This document shows, in pieces, positions 51,671-60,718 of a DNA stretch of 64,000 nt; positions within the stretch are counted from its first letter, which is position 1, and each line of letters starts with the position of its first letter. The translations under genes and the position numbers were made by a program. The notes beneath the pieces are model-generated. The model ran no database searches. It saw only the letters and a list, made by a program, of their open reading frames with translations, and was not told the origin of the DNA. Source of the DNA: Cognataquiflexum nitidum (GTDB taxonomy: Bacteria > Bacteroidota > Bacteroidia > Cytophagales > Cyclobacteriaceae); assembly GCF_022538055.1 (NCBI RefSeq), contig NZ_JAKZAM010000020.1, positions 1 through 64,000 on the forward strand, given 5' to 3'.

Positions 51671-52228
51671 ATGTGGAAGGCAATGTTATTTTTGTACCTT
51701 TTATTTTATACAAATCCCCTTTTGATGAAAGATCCCTTGCTGTTTGATTTTGGAGTTGGTAAAAATTTTGGAAGTTGGTCCATAGTCAACGATGGTGTCA
51801 TGGGTGGGTTGTCCCAATCAAAAGCGAGCCTCGATGCGGATGCATTGCTTTTTGCAGGAAATGTTTCTTTGGAAAATAATGGGGGATTTGTTTCCCTTCG
51901 TAGTCCAATGGGTAGCTACGACCTTTCAGCCTACAGGTATTGTGAAATCCGTTTCAAATCAGATACCCAAAGAAAGTTTGAGGTGTTGATTGAAAAAGAC
52001 ACCCAATTTTACCTCCCAAAATTCCGGATAAAGTTTGCCGCCAAAGGCACAGATTGGGAAACCGTCACTATTCCGCTTCGGGATTTTGAAGTCAGCAGAA
52101 TGGGTGCCACGATCCAAAAGGGAATTGACCCGGAGGTCCTAAAAGAAATCCAGCGGATTGGGTTTATTTTGGCTGACAAGCAGGAAGGAACTTTCAATTT
52201 GTGGATCGATTACCTTAAGTTCTATTGA
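51671..52228 (+). CDS. CIA30 family exported protein
   Basis: A 185-aa protein with a short hydrophobic N-terminus (residues 3-16) and a single CIA30 (complex I intermediate-associated protein 30) beta-sandwich. Typical blocks are FGSWSIVNDGVMGGLSQSK, GFVSLRSPMG and RIGFILADKQEGTFNLWIDY (the last near the C-terminus). In bacteria these proteins are often carbohydrate-binding-like and of unknown role; the mitochondrial assembly function should not be transferred. It is monocistronic, flanked by repeat-filled gaps on both sides. Confidence 0.85.
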   Translation: MWKAMLFLYLLFYTNPLLMKDPLLFDFGVGKNFGSWSIVNDGVMGGLSQSKASLDADALLFAGNVSLENNGGFVSLRSPMGSYDLSAYRYCEIRFKSDTQRKFEVLIEKDTQFYLPKFRIKFAAKGTDWETVTIPLRDFEVSRMGATIQKGIDPEVLKEIQRIGFILADKQEGTFNLWIDYLKFY

Positions 52229-52894
52229 TTTTTTTCCCTTCAGGCAGGTTGCCCTTTGCTCAAAAGGAAAATTATCTCACGCAAAGCCGCGGAGAGAAAA
52301 AAAACAAAGCATGGAGGAAAAGGGGTAAAGATGACAAGACTCTATTCTTCCGGAAGTATGTTGTCTCTGTGAGCTATGTGGTAAACAAATCAATCCCTCA
52401 GAAGAAAAATTATCTCACGCAAAGCCGCAAAGAAAAAAATTAAGTATAAAGGTAAAGGGATGAAGGATAACAAGACGCTATGCTTTCGGAATTATGTTGT
52501 CTCTGTGAGCTATGTGGTAAACAAATCCAATCCCTTGAAAAAAACATCTCACGCAGAACCGCAGATAAAAAAAAGGGGAAGAATAAATGTTTTGTTACCT
52601 CTATGCTCCATGCGCCTTTGGTAATTTCAAAGGTTCCCACTTTGCGACCATGGCGACACCTTCGGGACCATTACGGTAAAACAAAGAGAAAATGTTTGTA
52701 TCACCACAAACATTGGCAGTGCAAATCCTGCTTCTCGAGAAATAGGTTAACTAATAAATTTCAAAATTCCCCTTCCTTCATCCCTTCTCCGTTTTCCTTC
52801 ATCCTTCTTTAGCATTTTCATTTGGAAAAACACCCCATTTGGGACATATTTACCCTTTCATACTACTTCCATTCCAAACCATTACTTTGAAAAA
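52229..52894. repeat. three degenerate copies of a ~136-bp intergenic repeat
   Basis: The block TCTCACGCAAAGCCGC occurs at 52275 and 52413 and as tctcacgcagaaccgc at 52547 (spacings 138 and 134 bp). Between them ttgtctctgtgagctatgtg and gtaaacaaatc recur. A fourth, more diverged tail (ctctatgctccatgcg...ggtaatttc) ends near 52680. The whole 666-bp gap lacks a credible gene. Confidence 0.7.
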
Positions 52895-54706
52895 ATGACC
52901 AATACTTATTTCAAAAAATATGCAGTCCGCCTAGGCTGTGTATTCCTGACCGGATTTTTTGGCAATACTGCCCTTTTTGCCCAGCAGACTGTCATGCTAA
53001 AAGACCTTTCGGCTTTCAAACCCAACAACGGCACCTGGCAGATGGCATCCGAAGTCTCGGGAGATCCGGACCAGGCTAACTTCCTCAAAGCCAACAAAGG
53101 CGATGGCATCATCGTCAACCTCCCCACCAAAAAAAACAACGGACAGGATCTCGTCTCAGTCGAAGAATTTGGAGACATCGACCTTGAGCTTGAAGTGATG
53201 GTGGCTTCCAAGTCCAACTCCGGCGTCTACCTCATGGGGCAATACGAAATTCAGGTCCTTGACAGCTGGACCAAATTGACAGCCAAGCCAGGAGACATGG
53301 GTGGCGTCTACGAGCGTTGGGATGACACCAAACCCGATGGACAAAAAGGATATGAAGGTTACGCTCCAAGGCAGAATGTCGCCCGCGCACCGGGAGTCTG
53401 GCAGCAGCTTAGAGTTTCCTTCCAAGCACCAAGATTCAATGCGCAGGGAGAGAAAACCGAAAATGCAAAGTTTCTCTATATCCAGCTCAACGGCGTAACC
53501 ATACACGAAAACCTGGAGCTTTTCGGACCTACCCGTGGTTCAATGATGCCAAATGACATCGACAAAGGACCGCTCCGAATCCAGGGCGACCATGGTGCGG
53601 TAGCTTTCCGCAATATCAAGATCACAAGATTTGATACAGCGGTGCCTACACTAACAGACCTGAAGTATATGACTTACAAAGGATTCTTCAACCAAGAACC
53701 CGAGTTTTCCAAATTGGACGCGGCCACAGTTGGCATCATTGCCAATATCCAGGACCCTATCCAAACCCCCACCGGACAGAACCTGACCCGATACATGGGA
53801 AATTTAAACATTCCAGAAAACGGCGAATACAAAATCCATATGCTTGTTTCCTCAGGAATGGGTCAGCTGAAGATCGATGGGAAAAAAGTGATTGAGTTGA
53901 AAGAAGAGTACCAAAGGGCAACTGTCACCCTCACCAAAGGGACTGTCCCTGTTGAAATCCTCGTTTCGAAAACCAAAGATTGGTCAGATACAGGACTTGA
54001 TCTGTATGTCTCCGGACCAGGTCTGCGCGAGATGCCATTGTCAAAAAGTACGACGAGACAGATATGGACCACTGACCCGATCCTTGTCGACCAACAGGAT
54101 GTACCAATGTTGCGAAGTTTTATGGATTTGCCTGACGGAAAAAGGATCACCCATGCCCTATCCGTATCAAGTCCTCAGCAGGTACATTATTCTTATGACC
54201 TGGGCAAAGGCAACCTGATGCAGGTATGGAGAGGTGGATTCCTAGATGCCACGCCGATGTGGAATGACCGAGGGAATGGCGCCTCTGTTCCCCTCGGTGC
54301 GGTGGTTTTCCTCGGTAATCCTGACAAGAACCTTCAGGGAATAGAATTCCAGTCAAACAAGCAGAACTTTGACCCGCAGGGCTACCAATCCAAAAACGGT
54401 GGCCTGGAGTTTTCCTATGAGTTGCAGGGAATCAACTTCAAGGACTTTATCGTCAGCAGGGTTGACGGCAAGGGATTGGACAGGACACTTTCCGCCACTG
54501 GAGGCACCGCCAATAAGCAATATGCCATCGCCGAAGGTGCCGCCATCAAGCTGATCAAAGACGGATTGTATTGGGTGGAAGACAAGGGATTTTACATTCA
54601 GGTAGATCCCAAGTCGGCCAACAAGCCGGTAATCCAAAGCAGTGGCGACAAGCAGCAGCTCTTGGTATCCCTCAATTCCCAAATTCAATACGCCATCTTG
54701 TTTTAA
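52895..54706 (+). CDS. exported DUF1080 (3-keto-disaccharide hydrolase-like) protein with PA14-like domain
   Basis: A 603-aa protein. A signal peptide (residues 1-29, cleavage near LFA-Q) precedes a DUF1080/concanavalin-like domain (30-245) with DLELEVMVASKSNSGVYLMGQYEIQ, split in the family by the NSGV turn, and GPLRIQGDHGAVAFRNIKI. A PA14-like domain follows (about 255-375), with YKGFFNQEPEF and GEYKIHMLVSSGMGQLKIDG. The remaining 230 residues are beta-rich and unassigned. DUF1080 domains bind or hydrolyse glycans, including 3-keto sugars. It sits 18 bp upstream of a propeller/cytochrome c gene, so the two likely form one operon for periplasmic sugar oxidation or binding; that is inference. 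Confidence 0.85.
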   Translation: MTNTYFKKYAVRLGCVFLTGFFGNTALFAQQTVMLKDLSAFKPNNGTWQMASEVSGDPDQANFLKANKGDGIIVNLPTKKNNGQDLVSVEEFGDIDLELEVMVASKSNSGVYLMGQYEIQVLDSWTKLTAKPGDMGGVYERWDDTKPDGQKGYEGYAPRQNVARAPGVWQQLRVSFQAPRFNAQGEKTENAKFLYIQLNGVTIHENLELFGPTRGSMMPNDIDKGPLRIQGDHGAVAFRNIKITRFDTAVPTLTDLKYMTYKGFFNQEPEFSKLDAATVGIIANIQDPIQTPTGQNLTRYMGNLNIPENGEYKIHMLVSSGMGQLKIDGKKVIELKEEYQRATVTLTKGTVPVEILVSKTKDWSDTGLDLYVSGPGLREMPLSKSTTRQIWTTDPILVDQQDVPMLRSFMDLPDGKRITHALSVSSPQQVHYSYDLGKGNLMQVWRGGFLDATPMWNDRGNGASVPLGAVVFLGNPDKNLQGIEFQSNKQNFDPQGYQSKNGGLEFSYELQGINFKDFIVSRVDGKGLDRTLSATGGTANKQYAIAEGAAIKLIKDGLYWVEDKGFYIQVDPKSANKPVIQSSGDKQQLLVSLNSQIQYAILF

Positions 54707-54724
54707 CTTATTGACAATTAGAAT

Positions 54725-56692
54725 ATGAAGACCTTTTATTCAACATATATTACCGTCTTGGCATTTGGACTTTTGGGATTGTTTTCCCGTCCGGCCTTGG
54801 GACAGGAGTCTCCATTAGAGGAGGATTATTACAAAATCATGAAGGTAAGCAGTCCGGAAGGAACGCTTCTTGAAGTCGGCGGATTGGCTTTGATGCCAAA
54901 TGGTAACCTTGGTGTGGCGACTAGGCGGGGGGATATTTTCATAGTAGAAAATCCCACAAGCCCAAGACCCTACTTCAGAAAATTTGCTTCAGGACTCCAC
55001 GAAATCCTCGGTTTGACCTATCAGGATGGTTCATGGATCTGCGCCCAAAGGGGTGAACTCACCAAAGTCACCGATACGGACAAAGACGGCTACGCAGACA
55101 AATACGAGACGATCTATGCTTGGGACATCTCCGGTCATTACCATGAATATAGCTTTGGTCCCAAAGTCAGTACCGATGGAAACTATTTTGTGTCAGGTAA
55201 TGTGGCCTTTGGCAATGAAGAATGGTGGAGAGGTGAAAGCCGCGTGCCATATAGAGGTTGGGTGATGAAAATATCCCCTGACGGCAAAATGGAGCCTTGG
55301 GCCACCGGCATGCGCTCCCCTGCCGGACTCGGCATCATAGACGGAGAACTGTTTTACACCGACAACCAGGGTGATTACATTGCCTCGGGAGGTTTGTGGC
55401 ATTTGGAAAAAGGAGATTTCACCGGACACCCTGCAGGCTTGGCCTGGACAGGATTGGCGGGTCCTCCCTTCAAGCTGACCTCGGAGCAATTTGACGCAGT
55501 AGTCGATCCAAGGAAAATCAAAAATACTTACGGCCGCTATATCAAGCCCGAGAATGTGGTTGATGAAGAATTCATCACCTTGTATGAAGCCAAAGAAAAA
55601 ATACCATCCATCAAACTTCCTGCAGTTTGGTTGCCTCATGGCATCCACGGCATCTCGAATTCTGAGCCTTTGCAGATTCCAAAAGGACATTTGGGGCCAT
55701 TCGAAGGTCAGGTCCTTGTAGGGGATCAGGGTCAGAGCAAGATCATGCGGGTCATGCTGGAGAAAGTCAACGGACAGTACCAAGGTGCATCCATTGATTT
55801 TAGAGGAGGATTCCAATCCGGTGTGATGCGGATTGCCTTCGGTGCCGACAAGTCGCTTTTTGTAGGCGAGACCAACAGGGGTTGGGGTTCGGCAGGCGAA
55901 GCCAATGAAGGCTTGCAGCGTATGGTTTGGAACAATGAAATTCCTTTCGAAATGAGAACCGTCAAAGCCATGCCTGATGGTTTTGAGATAGAATTTACCA
56001 AGCCGGTCAATATCAATTCCGCAGAGGACTTGGCTTCCTATGCCGTTCAGAGTTTTACTTACAAATACCATCCAGTCTACGGCAGTCCTCCTGTAAATAT
56101 TCAAGATAATGTTATCTCAGGAGTTAAGGTATCGGCTGACCGCATGAAAGTGAGGATCGTAGTCGATGGCTTGAGGAGGTATCACATCCACAAAATATCC
56201 TTGGAGGGCGTACGAGAGAGTATCGAATCCCATTCGCTTGTACACGGCACGGCATATTACACACTTAACAATATTCCCGAAGGGGCAAAGTTGACCATGG
56301 ACGAACTCAGTCAGTACAACTCCGTAGCCGAAAAAGCAAAACAGGAAGCTGAAGCAGCGAAGAAAGCCGCCGCTGCTCCAAAGAAAGCCCCGGTTGCAGT
56401 TGCAGCAAAACCCGTAACTGTTACCAATGAAGTTCCTTCTCTTGAGGTTATCAATGCCTTGCTTGCTAAAAATACCTGTACCGCCTGCCACAATGCCACC
56501 AAGCGACAAGTCGGTCCTGCCTATGCAGAAATAGCCAAAAGGAAATATTCCAATGAGAAAATTGTGGACTTGATCTACAATCCAAAACCTGAGAATTGGC
56601 CGGATTATGCCACGCCGATGGCCGCAATGCCACAGGTTCCTAGGGATGAAGCTTTGAAGATTGCTGCTTGGATTAATTCGTTATCAAAATAA
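54725..56692 (+). CDS. beta-propeller/cytochrome c fusion (sorbosone dehydrogenase-like)
   Basis: A 655-aa exported protein. After a signal peptide (1-26, cleavage near ALG-Q) comes a six-bladed propeller of the glucose/sorbosone dehydrogenase type (about 40-400), with EVGGLALMPNGNLGVATR, ICAQRGELTKVTDTDKDGYADKYE (a DxDxDG calcium-like loop) and WATGMRSPAGLG. A beta-sandwich follows (405-530). An Ala/Lys-rich linker (about 535-566) joins a C-terminal cytochrome c domain with heme motif CTACH (585-589) and Met ligand candidates 632 and 635. It could oxidise a sugar and pass electrons to its own heme. Second gene of the DUF1080 operon. Confidence 0.87.
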   Translation: MKTFYSTYITVLAFGLLGLFSRPALGQESPLEEDYYKIMKVSSPEGTLLEVGGLALMPNGNLGVATRRGDIFIVENPTSPRPYFRKFASGLHEILGLTYQDGSWICAQRGELTKVTDTDKDGYADKYETIYAWDISGHYHEYSFGPKVSTDGNYFVSGNVAFGNEEWWRGESRVPYRGWVMKISPDGKMEPWATGMRSPAGLGIIDGELFYTDNQGDYIASGGLWHLEKGDFTGHPAGLAWTGLAGPPFKLTSEQFDAVVDPRKIKNTYGRYIKPENVVDEEFITLYEAKEKIPSIKLPAVWLPHGIHGISNSEPLQIPKGHLGPFEGQVLVGDQGQSKIMRVMLEKVNGQYQGASIDFRGGFQSGVMRIAFGADKSLFVGETNRGWGSAGEANEGLQRMVWNNEIPFEMRTVKAMPDGFEIEFTKPVNINSAEDLASYAVQSFTYKYHPVYGSPPVNIQDNVISGVKVSADRMKVRIVVDGLRRYHIHKISLEGVRESIESHSLVHGTAYYTLNNIPEGAKLTMDELSQYNSVAEKAKQEAEAAKKAAAAPKKAPVAVAAKPVTVTNEVPSLEVINALLAKNTCTACHNATKRQVGPAYAEIAKRKYSNEKIVDLIYNPKPENWPDYATPMAAMPQVPRDEALKIAAWINSLSK

Positions 56693-57383
56693 GACTTCAG
56701 GTTAGGTTGAATTACGTATAAATAGATATTGATTGATATTGGATATTGATTGATATTATTCCTGAATCAAACCTTTATTTGAAAATCAATCACCAGACCC
56801 CAAACAAATTCGTAATTCGGATTTGTTTGGGGTTTTGGTTTATGTTCCGGTTATTATTGTTCTAGTGGTTATAATGGTTGCCTGCTTCGCGTTGTCAGGT
56901 TTTCGGGTTTTCGAGTCCGTCACCCTGAGGCACGAAGGGTCTCTTGGTTAATGGTTCTAATTGTTCTGGTTGTTGTAATGGTTTTCTGCTTTGTGTTGTC
57001 AGGTTTTTGGAAAATCTTCTTCGCATTGAAAAGTGAACAGCGACTGATTACTGCCTGCTGAGACTGTCGACTTTCTCGATTCTTGGTATTTCATTCTCGA
57101 TTCTCGCTTCTCGTTTCTCGCTTCTCGTCTCTCGCTTCTTGATACTTGATACTTTTCATTCTCGTTTCTCGGCTCTCGCCTCTAGTCTCTCTCTTCTTGA
57201 TACTTTTCATTCTCGCTTTTCGCCTCTCGTCTCTCGCTTCTTAATACTTGACACTTACTTCTCCTTTCTTCACATCCGTCATCGGACATCTGACATCATA
57301 CCCTTTACAAAATTCCCCTTTTAATTCTTAATCTTTCTTGGCAAATTTGATCTTGATACAATTAGGAAATTTACCTGCCGAGA
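56693..57383. repeat. 690-bp gap packed with several low-complexity repeat families
   Basis: In order: direct copies of atattgattgatattgg (56722-56757), GTTGTAATGGTT-type units (56850-57000), gtcaccctgaggcacgaagg (56930), the ACTG motif (57040), CTCGCTTCTCGTCTCTCG and TTGATACTTGATACTT units (57075-57255) and catcggacatctgacatc (57280). A weak TTTG at 57346 precedes moaA. No gene is credible; small frames are repeat-derived. Confidence 0.65.
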
Positions 57384-58364
57384 ATGCTGATTGACCAACA
57401 TAAAAGGATCCACAATTACCTTCGGATATCGCTGACAGATAGCTGCAACTTCCGTTGTGCCTACTGCATGCCCAATGAGGAAATCGAGTGCCTTCCCAAT
57501 TCAAAACTCATGTCCACCGGAGAGATTGAGCAGATTGCTAAGACTTTTGTGGACCTCGGAGTAAAGAAAATCAGGTTGACAGGTGGCGAACCTTTGGTCA
57601 GAAAGGAGTTTCCCGACATTGTGCAGCGGTTATCAAAGTTGTCGGTCGAGCTTACGCTGACCACCAACGGGGTTTTGATTCACAAGCATATGCAGCTTTT
57701 GAAAGACGCAGGCATCCGTTCGCTCAATGTCAGTCTTGACACCCTGAATCCAGAGACATTTTTCAAACTCACCAAAAGAAACCAATTCCAACAGGTTTGG
57801 GACAATATTCTACTACTCCTTGACCATGGCTTCCGCGTCAAAATCAATGCAGTGGCACTGAACGGCATCATCGAAGAAGAATTGTTGGACTTTGTAAGGA
57901 TCACTGAAAAGCTGCCCTTGCACGTCCGCTTCATAGAGTTTATGCCTTTTTCCGGCAACCATTGGAAAAGTGAAAAGGTCATCACTGCAAAACAGATGCT
58001 CGGGATGGTCCAAGCTGAAATGGATGTGGTCAAACTTCAGGATCAGGTCCATGATACTGCGAAAAAATACAAAGTGGTCGGCAATGAAGGGACTTTCGCC
58101 TTCATCACCACGATGAGCGAGCACTTCTGCGGTGACTGCAACAGGATGCGGATCACGGCAGATGGCAAGATGAAAAATTGCCTTTTTGGCAAAGAGGAAA
58201 TGGACCTTCTAGGCCCTCTGCGCAAAGGTGAAGACATCCTACCCTTGATCCACCTTTCCATCTATAGAAAACACACCATGCTCGGGGGACAGTTTTCACC
58301 TGATTACCTCAAAGCAGAAGCAGATAAAATCGAAAACCGCAGCATGATCAAAATCGGCGGTTAG
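57384..58364 (+). CDS. moaA: GTP 3',8-cyclase, molybdenum cofactor synthesis
   Basis: A 326-aa radical SAM enzyme that starts molybdopterin synthesis by cyclising GTP together with MoaC. The radical SAM cluster motif CNFRCAYC gives Cys21, Cys25 and Cys28. TGGEPLVRKEF is the SAM-binding GGE motif. The C-terminal second cluster uses CGDCNRMR and a third Cys in KMKNCLF. The protein ends in Gly-Gly, the catalytically needed tail of MoaA. First gene of the cofactor cluster, 9 bp upstream of moeA. Confidence 0.97.
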   Translation: MLIDQHKRIHNYLRISLTDSCNFRCAYCMPNEEIECLPNSKLMSTGEIEQIAKTFVDLGVKKIRLTGGEPLVRKEFPDIVQRLSKLSVELTLTTNGVLIHKHMQLLKDAGIRSLNVSLDTLNPETFFKLTKRNQFQQVWDNILLLLDHGFRVKINAVALNGIIEEELLDFVRITEKLPLHVRFIEFMPFSGNHWKSEKVITAKQMLGMVQAEMDVVKLQDQVHDTAKKYKVVGNEGTFAFITTMSEHFCGDCNRMRITADGKMKNCLFGKEEMDLLGPLRKGEDILPLIHLSIYRKHTMLGGQFSPDYLKAEADKIENRSMIKIGG

Positions 58365-58373
58365 CCCTCCCAT

Positions 58374-59555
58374 ATGATTTCAGTTAGCGAAGCAAAAAAA
58401 ACACTTCAGGATAACCTCATTTCAGGCAAGACTATTTTGCTCGACCTGGATAAAGCTTCCGGCTTGGTCCTTTCCAAGGATATTTTCTCCCCCATCGATA
58501 TTCCTTTTTTCAATAATTCTGCCATGGATGGCTATGCCATTTGCTGGCAAAAAGACAACAACCAAAGAAAGCTACTCAGCCAATCCAAGAGCAAAGCCGG
58601 AGACATGCAGGAGTTGGTGTTGGGAAAAAATGAAGCCATCCGGATCTTTACAGGTGCGCCTGTTCCCTCAGGCGCAGATACGATCATTCCTCAAGAGTAT
58701 GTCAAAGTAGAAGAAGGACAGCTGATTTTTGATTCAGAAAAGTTCCGAAAGGGAGCCAATTTCCGTGGCAAAGGGGCCCAAAACAAATCCGGTGACCTGA
58801 TCGCAAAGAAGGGCAGTCATATCAGTCCGGGGATGATCGGCTTGCTTGCCTCTGTAGGGATCAATCAAGTTCCAGTCCATGTCGCTCCGACCGTAGGGAT
58901 CATCCTGACGGGTGATGAACTCGAGGAAGCGGGGAATCCATTGGGTTTTGGAAAAGTCTATGATGCCAATGGTCCGGTGATGAAGTCCTACCTTCAAAAT
59001 CTCGGAGTGGAAAAAATCCATATTGGGAAGGCTATGGATGAACCGGATAAATTGCAGGAGAAAATCAACGAATACCTCGACAACTACGATATCCTGATTC
59101 TTTCCGGAGGTATTTCTGTAGGAGATTATGACTACGTCAAAGAAGGATTGCGGCAAGCAGGAGTGCAGGAACTTTTCTACAAAGTGAAGCAAAAGCCCGG
59201 AAAACCACTTTTTGTCGGGCAGAAGAAAAACCAATGGGTTTTTGCTTTGCCGGGAAATCCCGCCTCCACCCTCACCTGCTTCAACCAATATGTCAAACCC
59301 TGCATCGAAGCTTGGATGGGAAAGACTGAGGTCTGGAAACCAAGTGGGTCTTATCCTTTGGCTGCTAATTTTGAAAAACCAACAGGCCTCACTTTTTTCC
59401 TCAAAGCCAAGCTTGAAAACGAAAAAGTGACCATTCTTTCAGGTCAGGAATCCTTTAATATGATCTCGTATGGTGCTGCTAACTGCATCGCAGAAGTCGG
59501 GGAAGAGGTGGAAAGGCTGGATGCAGGAACTATTGTCAAGGTATACTATTGGTAA
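58374..59555 (+). CDS. moeA: molybdopterin molybdenumtransferase
   Basis: A 393-aa MoeA, which inserts molybdenum into adenylated molybdopterin. Domain blocks include FFNNSAMDGYA, the RIFTGAPVPSGAD segment, GIILTGDEL, the ILSGGISVGDYDYV block (catalytic Asp region) and FALPGNPASTLTCF. Length is normal and the C-terminal domain IV is present. It lies between moaA and a TauE/SafE gene with gaps of 9 and 3 bp, so all three are transcribed together. Confidence 0.97.
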   Translation: MISVSEAKKTLQDNLISGKTILLDLDKASGLVLSKDIFSPIDIPFFNNSAMDGYAICWQKDNNQRKLLSQSKSKAGDMQELVLGKNEAIRIFTGAPVPSGADTIIPQEYVKVEEGQLIFDSEKFRKGANFRGKGAQNKSGDLIAKKGSHISPGMIGLLASVGINQVPVHVAPTVGIILTGDELEEAGNPLGFGKVYDANGPVMKSYLQNLGVEKIHIGKAMDEPDKLQEKINEYLDNYDILILSGGISVGDYDYVKEGLRQAGVQELFYKVKQKPGKPLFVGQKKNQWVFALPGNPASTLTCFNQYVKPCIEAWMGKTEVWKPSGSYPLAANFEKPTGLTFFLKAKLENEKVTILSGQESFNMISYGAANCIAEVGEEVERLDAGTIVKVYYW

Positions 59556-59558
59556 GGG

Positions 59559-60302
59559 ATGGCAGAGGGACTGAATGATTTTATCCTTTTTATGCTGCTT
59601 CCTCTAGTGGCGTTTTTGTATGCCTCCGTGGGTCACGGCGGTGCTAGCAGCTACCTAATGGTGTTGGCTTTGTTGAATTTTGCACCTGAACAGATCCGGC
59701 CGACGGCGCTGATCATGAACATGTTTGTTTCTTTGATGGCCTTTATTTCTTTTCGGAAAGCGAGCACTTTTCCCACGCAGCTGTTTATTTCCTTGATCTT
59801 ATTCTCCATTCCTGCGGCATATCTTGGGGGCAGTATTCTGGTGGATACAGTCCTGTATAAAAGGATCTTGGGCATATTGCTTTTTTTTCCCATTCTCCGA
59901 TTTATGAATGTTTTTCCTGTATCTGATCGTCCTGCCATGGAAAGGCAGTGGTGGATGGGACCTGTATTGGGATTGCTGATCGGATTCTTTTCCGGACTGA
60001 TCGGCATCGGGGGTGGGATCATCCTATCGCCGATATTACTGATGTTGGGTTGGACCAATATGAAAGAAACCGCCGCTGTTTCTGCGCTGTTCATTTTTTT
60101 CAACTCCGTATCGGGGTTTCTTGGTGCAGACGGGTTTCAGGTGGAGATCGACCGGCAACTTTGGATAGTCATGCCTTTGACGATCGCAGGAGGAGCTTTG
60201 GGCGCATACCTCGGCGCAAAGAAATTCAATCCAGTCATGATCAAATACCTATTGACCGTCGTTCTCTTTATTGCAGCGGTGAAGCTGATCTGGTCGGGAT
60301 GA
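59559..60302 (+). CDS. TauE/SafE family anion permease
   Basis: A 247-aa inner-membrane protein with eight predicted helices in two similar halves, the TauE/SafE fold. The repeated motif is visible as YASVGHGGASSY in the first half and GLIGIGGGIILSPIL in the second. Family members export or import sulfite, sulfoacetate or related organosulfur anions. It starts 3 bp after moeA within the molybdenum cofactor cluster and before moaD. The placement suggests a link to sulfur or oxyanion handling for the cofactor or its sulfite-oxidising enzymes; that is inference. No modABC molybdate transporter is in the window. Confidence 0.9.
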   Translation: MAEGLNDFILFMLLPLVAFLYASVGHGGASSYLMVLALLNFAPEQIRPTALIMNMFVSLMAFISFRKASTFPTQLFISLILFSIPAAYLGGSILVDTVLYKRILGILLFFPILRFMNVFPVSDRPAMERQWWMGPVLGLLIGFFSGLIGIGGGIILSPILLMLGWTNMKETAAVSALFIFFNSVSGFLGADGFQVEIDRQLWIVMPLTIAGGALGAYLGAKKFNPVMIKYLLTVVLFIAAVKLIWSG

Positions 60303-60463
60303 AATGATTTGTTTCTTTTCAATATCCAAAGGAAAACAACCATAAATTCCTTACCATACCTCGGTGAGGATATGACATCGGTCATCGGACATCGGTCATC
60401 TTCCAGAAACAAAATTTTTATTCAATCAGAATCTGACCAATTGAATTCCCTAACTTCGAACCT
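60303..60463. repeat. gap with CATCGGTCATCGGACATC repeat
   Basis: A 161-bp gap within the cofactor cluster contains gacatcggtcatcggacatc and a further ggtcatctt copy (60373-60402). It may carry a second promoter for moaD, but none is clear. Confidence 0.45.
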
Positions 60464-60706
60464 ATGACACCTACTAGTATCCATGTGATAGCCTTCGGTA
60501 TGATTGCCGAAAAGATAAAAACCAAAGAGTTGGTCTTGGAATACATGCCGGACACTGAGGTATTATTGGGCTATCTCTACCAACAATACCCTGAGCTTCA
60601 GCATACCAAGTTTGGCATTGCCGTCAACAAAAAAATGGCAGTCGGAAAGACAGTCATTCCTATCGGTGCAGAAGTTGCACTCCTCCCTCCTTTTTCCGGA
60701 GGTTAA
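60464..60706 (+). CDS. moaD: molybdopterin synthase sulfur carrier subunit
   Basis: An 80-aa beta-grasp ubiquitin-like protein whose C-terminal Gly-Gly (PPFSGG) is converted to a thiocarboxylate by MoeB and donates sulfur to molybdopterin. The start IHVIAFGMIAEKIKTKEL and the GIAVNKKMAVGKTVI strand pair match MoaD, and the VALLPPFSGG end is diagnostic. It precedes moeB by 12 bp, then moaE. Confidence 0.93.
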   Translation: MTPTSIHVIAFGMIAEKIKTKELVLEYMPDTEVLLGYLYQQYPELQHTKFGIAVNKKMAVGKTVIPIGAEVALLPPFSGG

Positions 60707-60718
60707 TAAAAAGATGAC

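Noticed and set aside
57139-57324. A 61-aa frame of Ser/Phe/Arg-rich sequence
   Set aside because: Translation of the CTCGCTTCTCG and TTGATACTT simple repeats.
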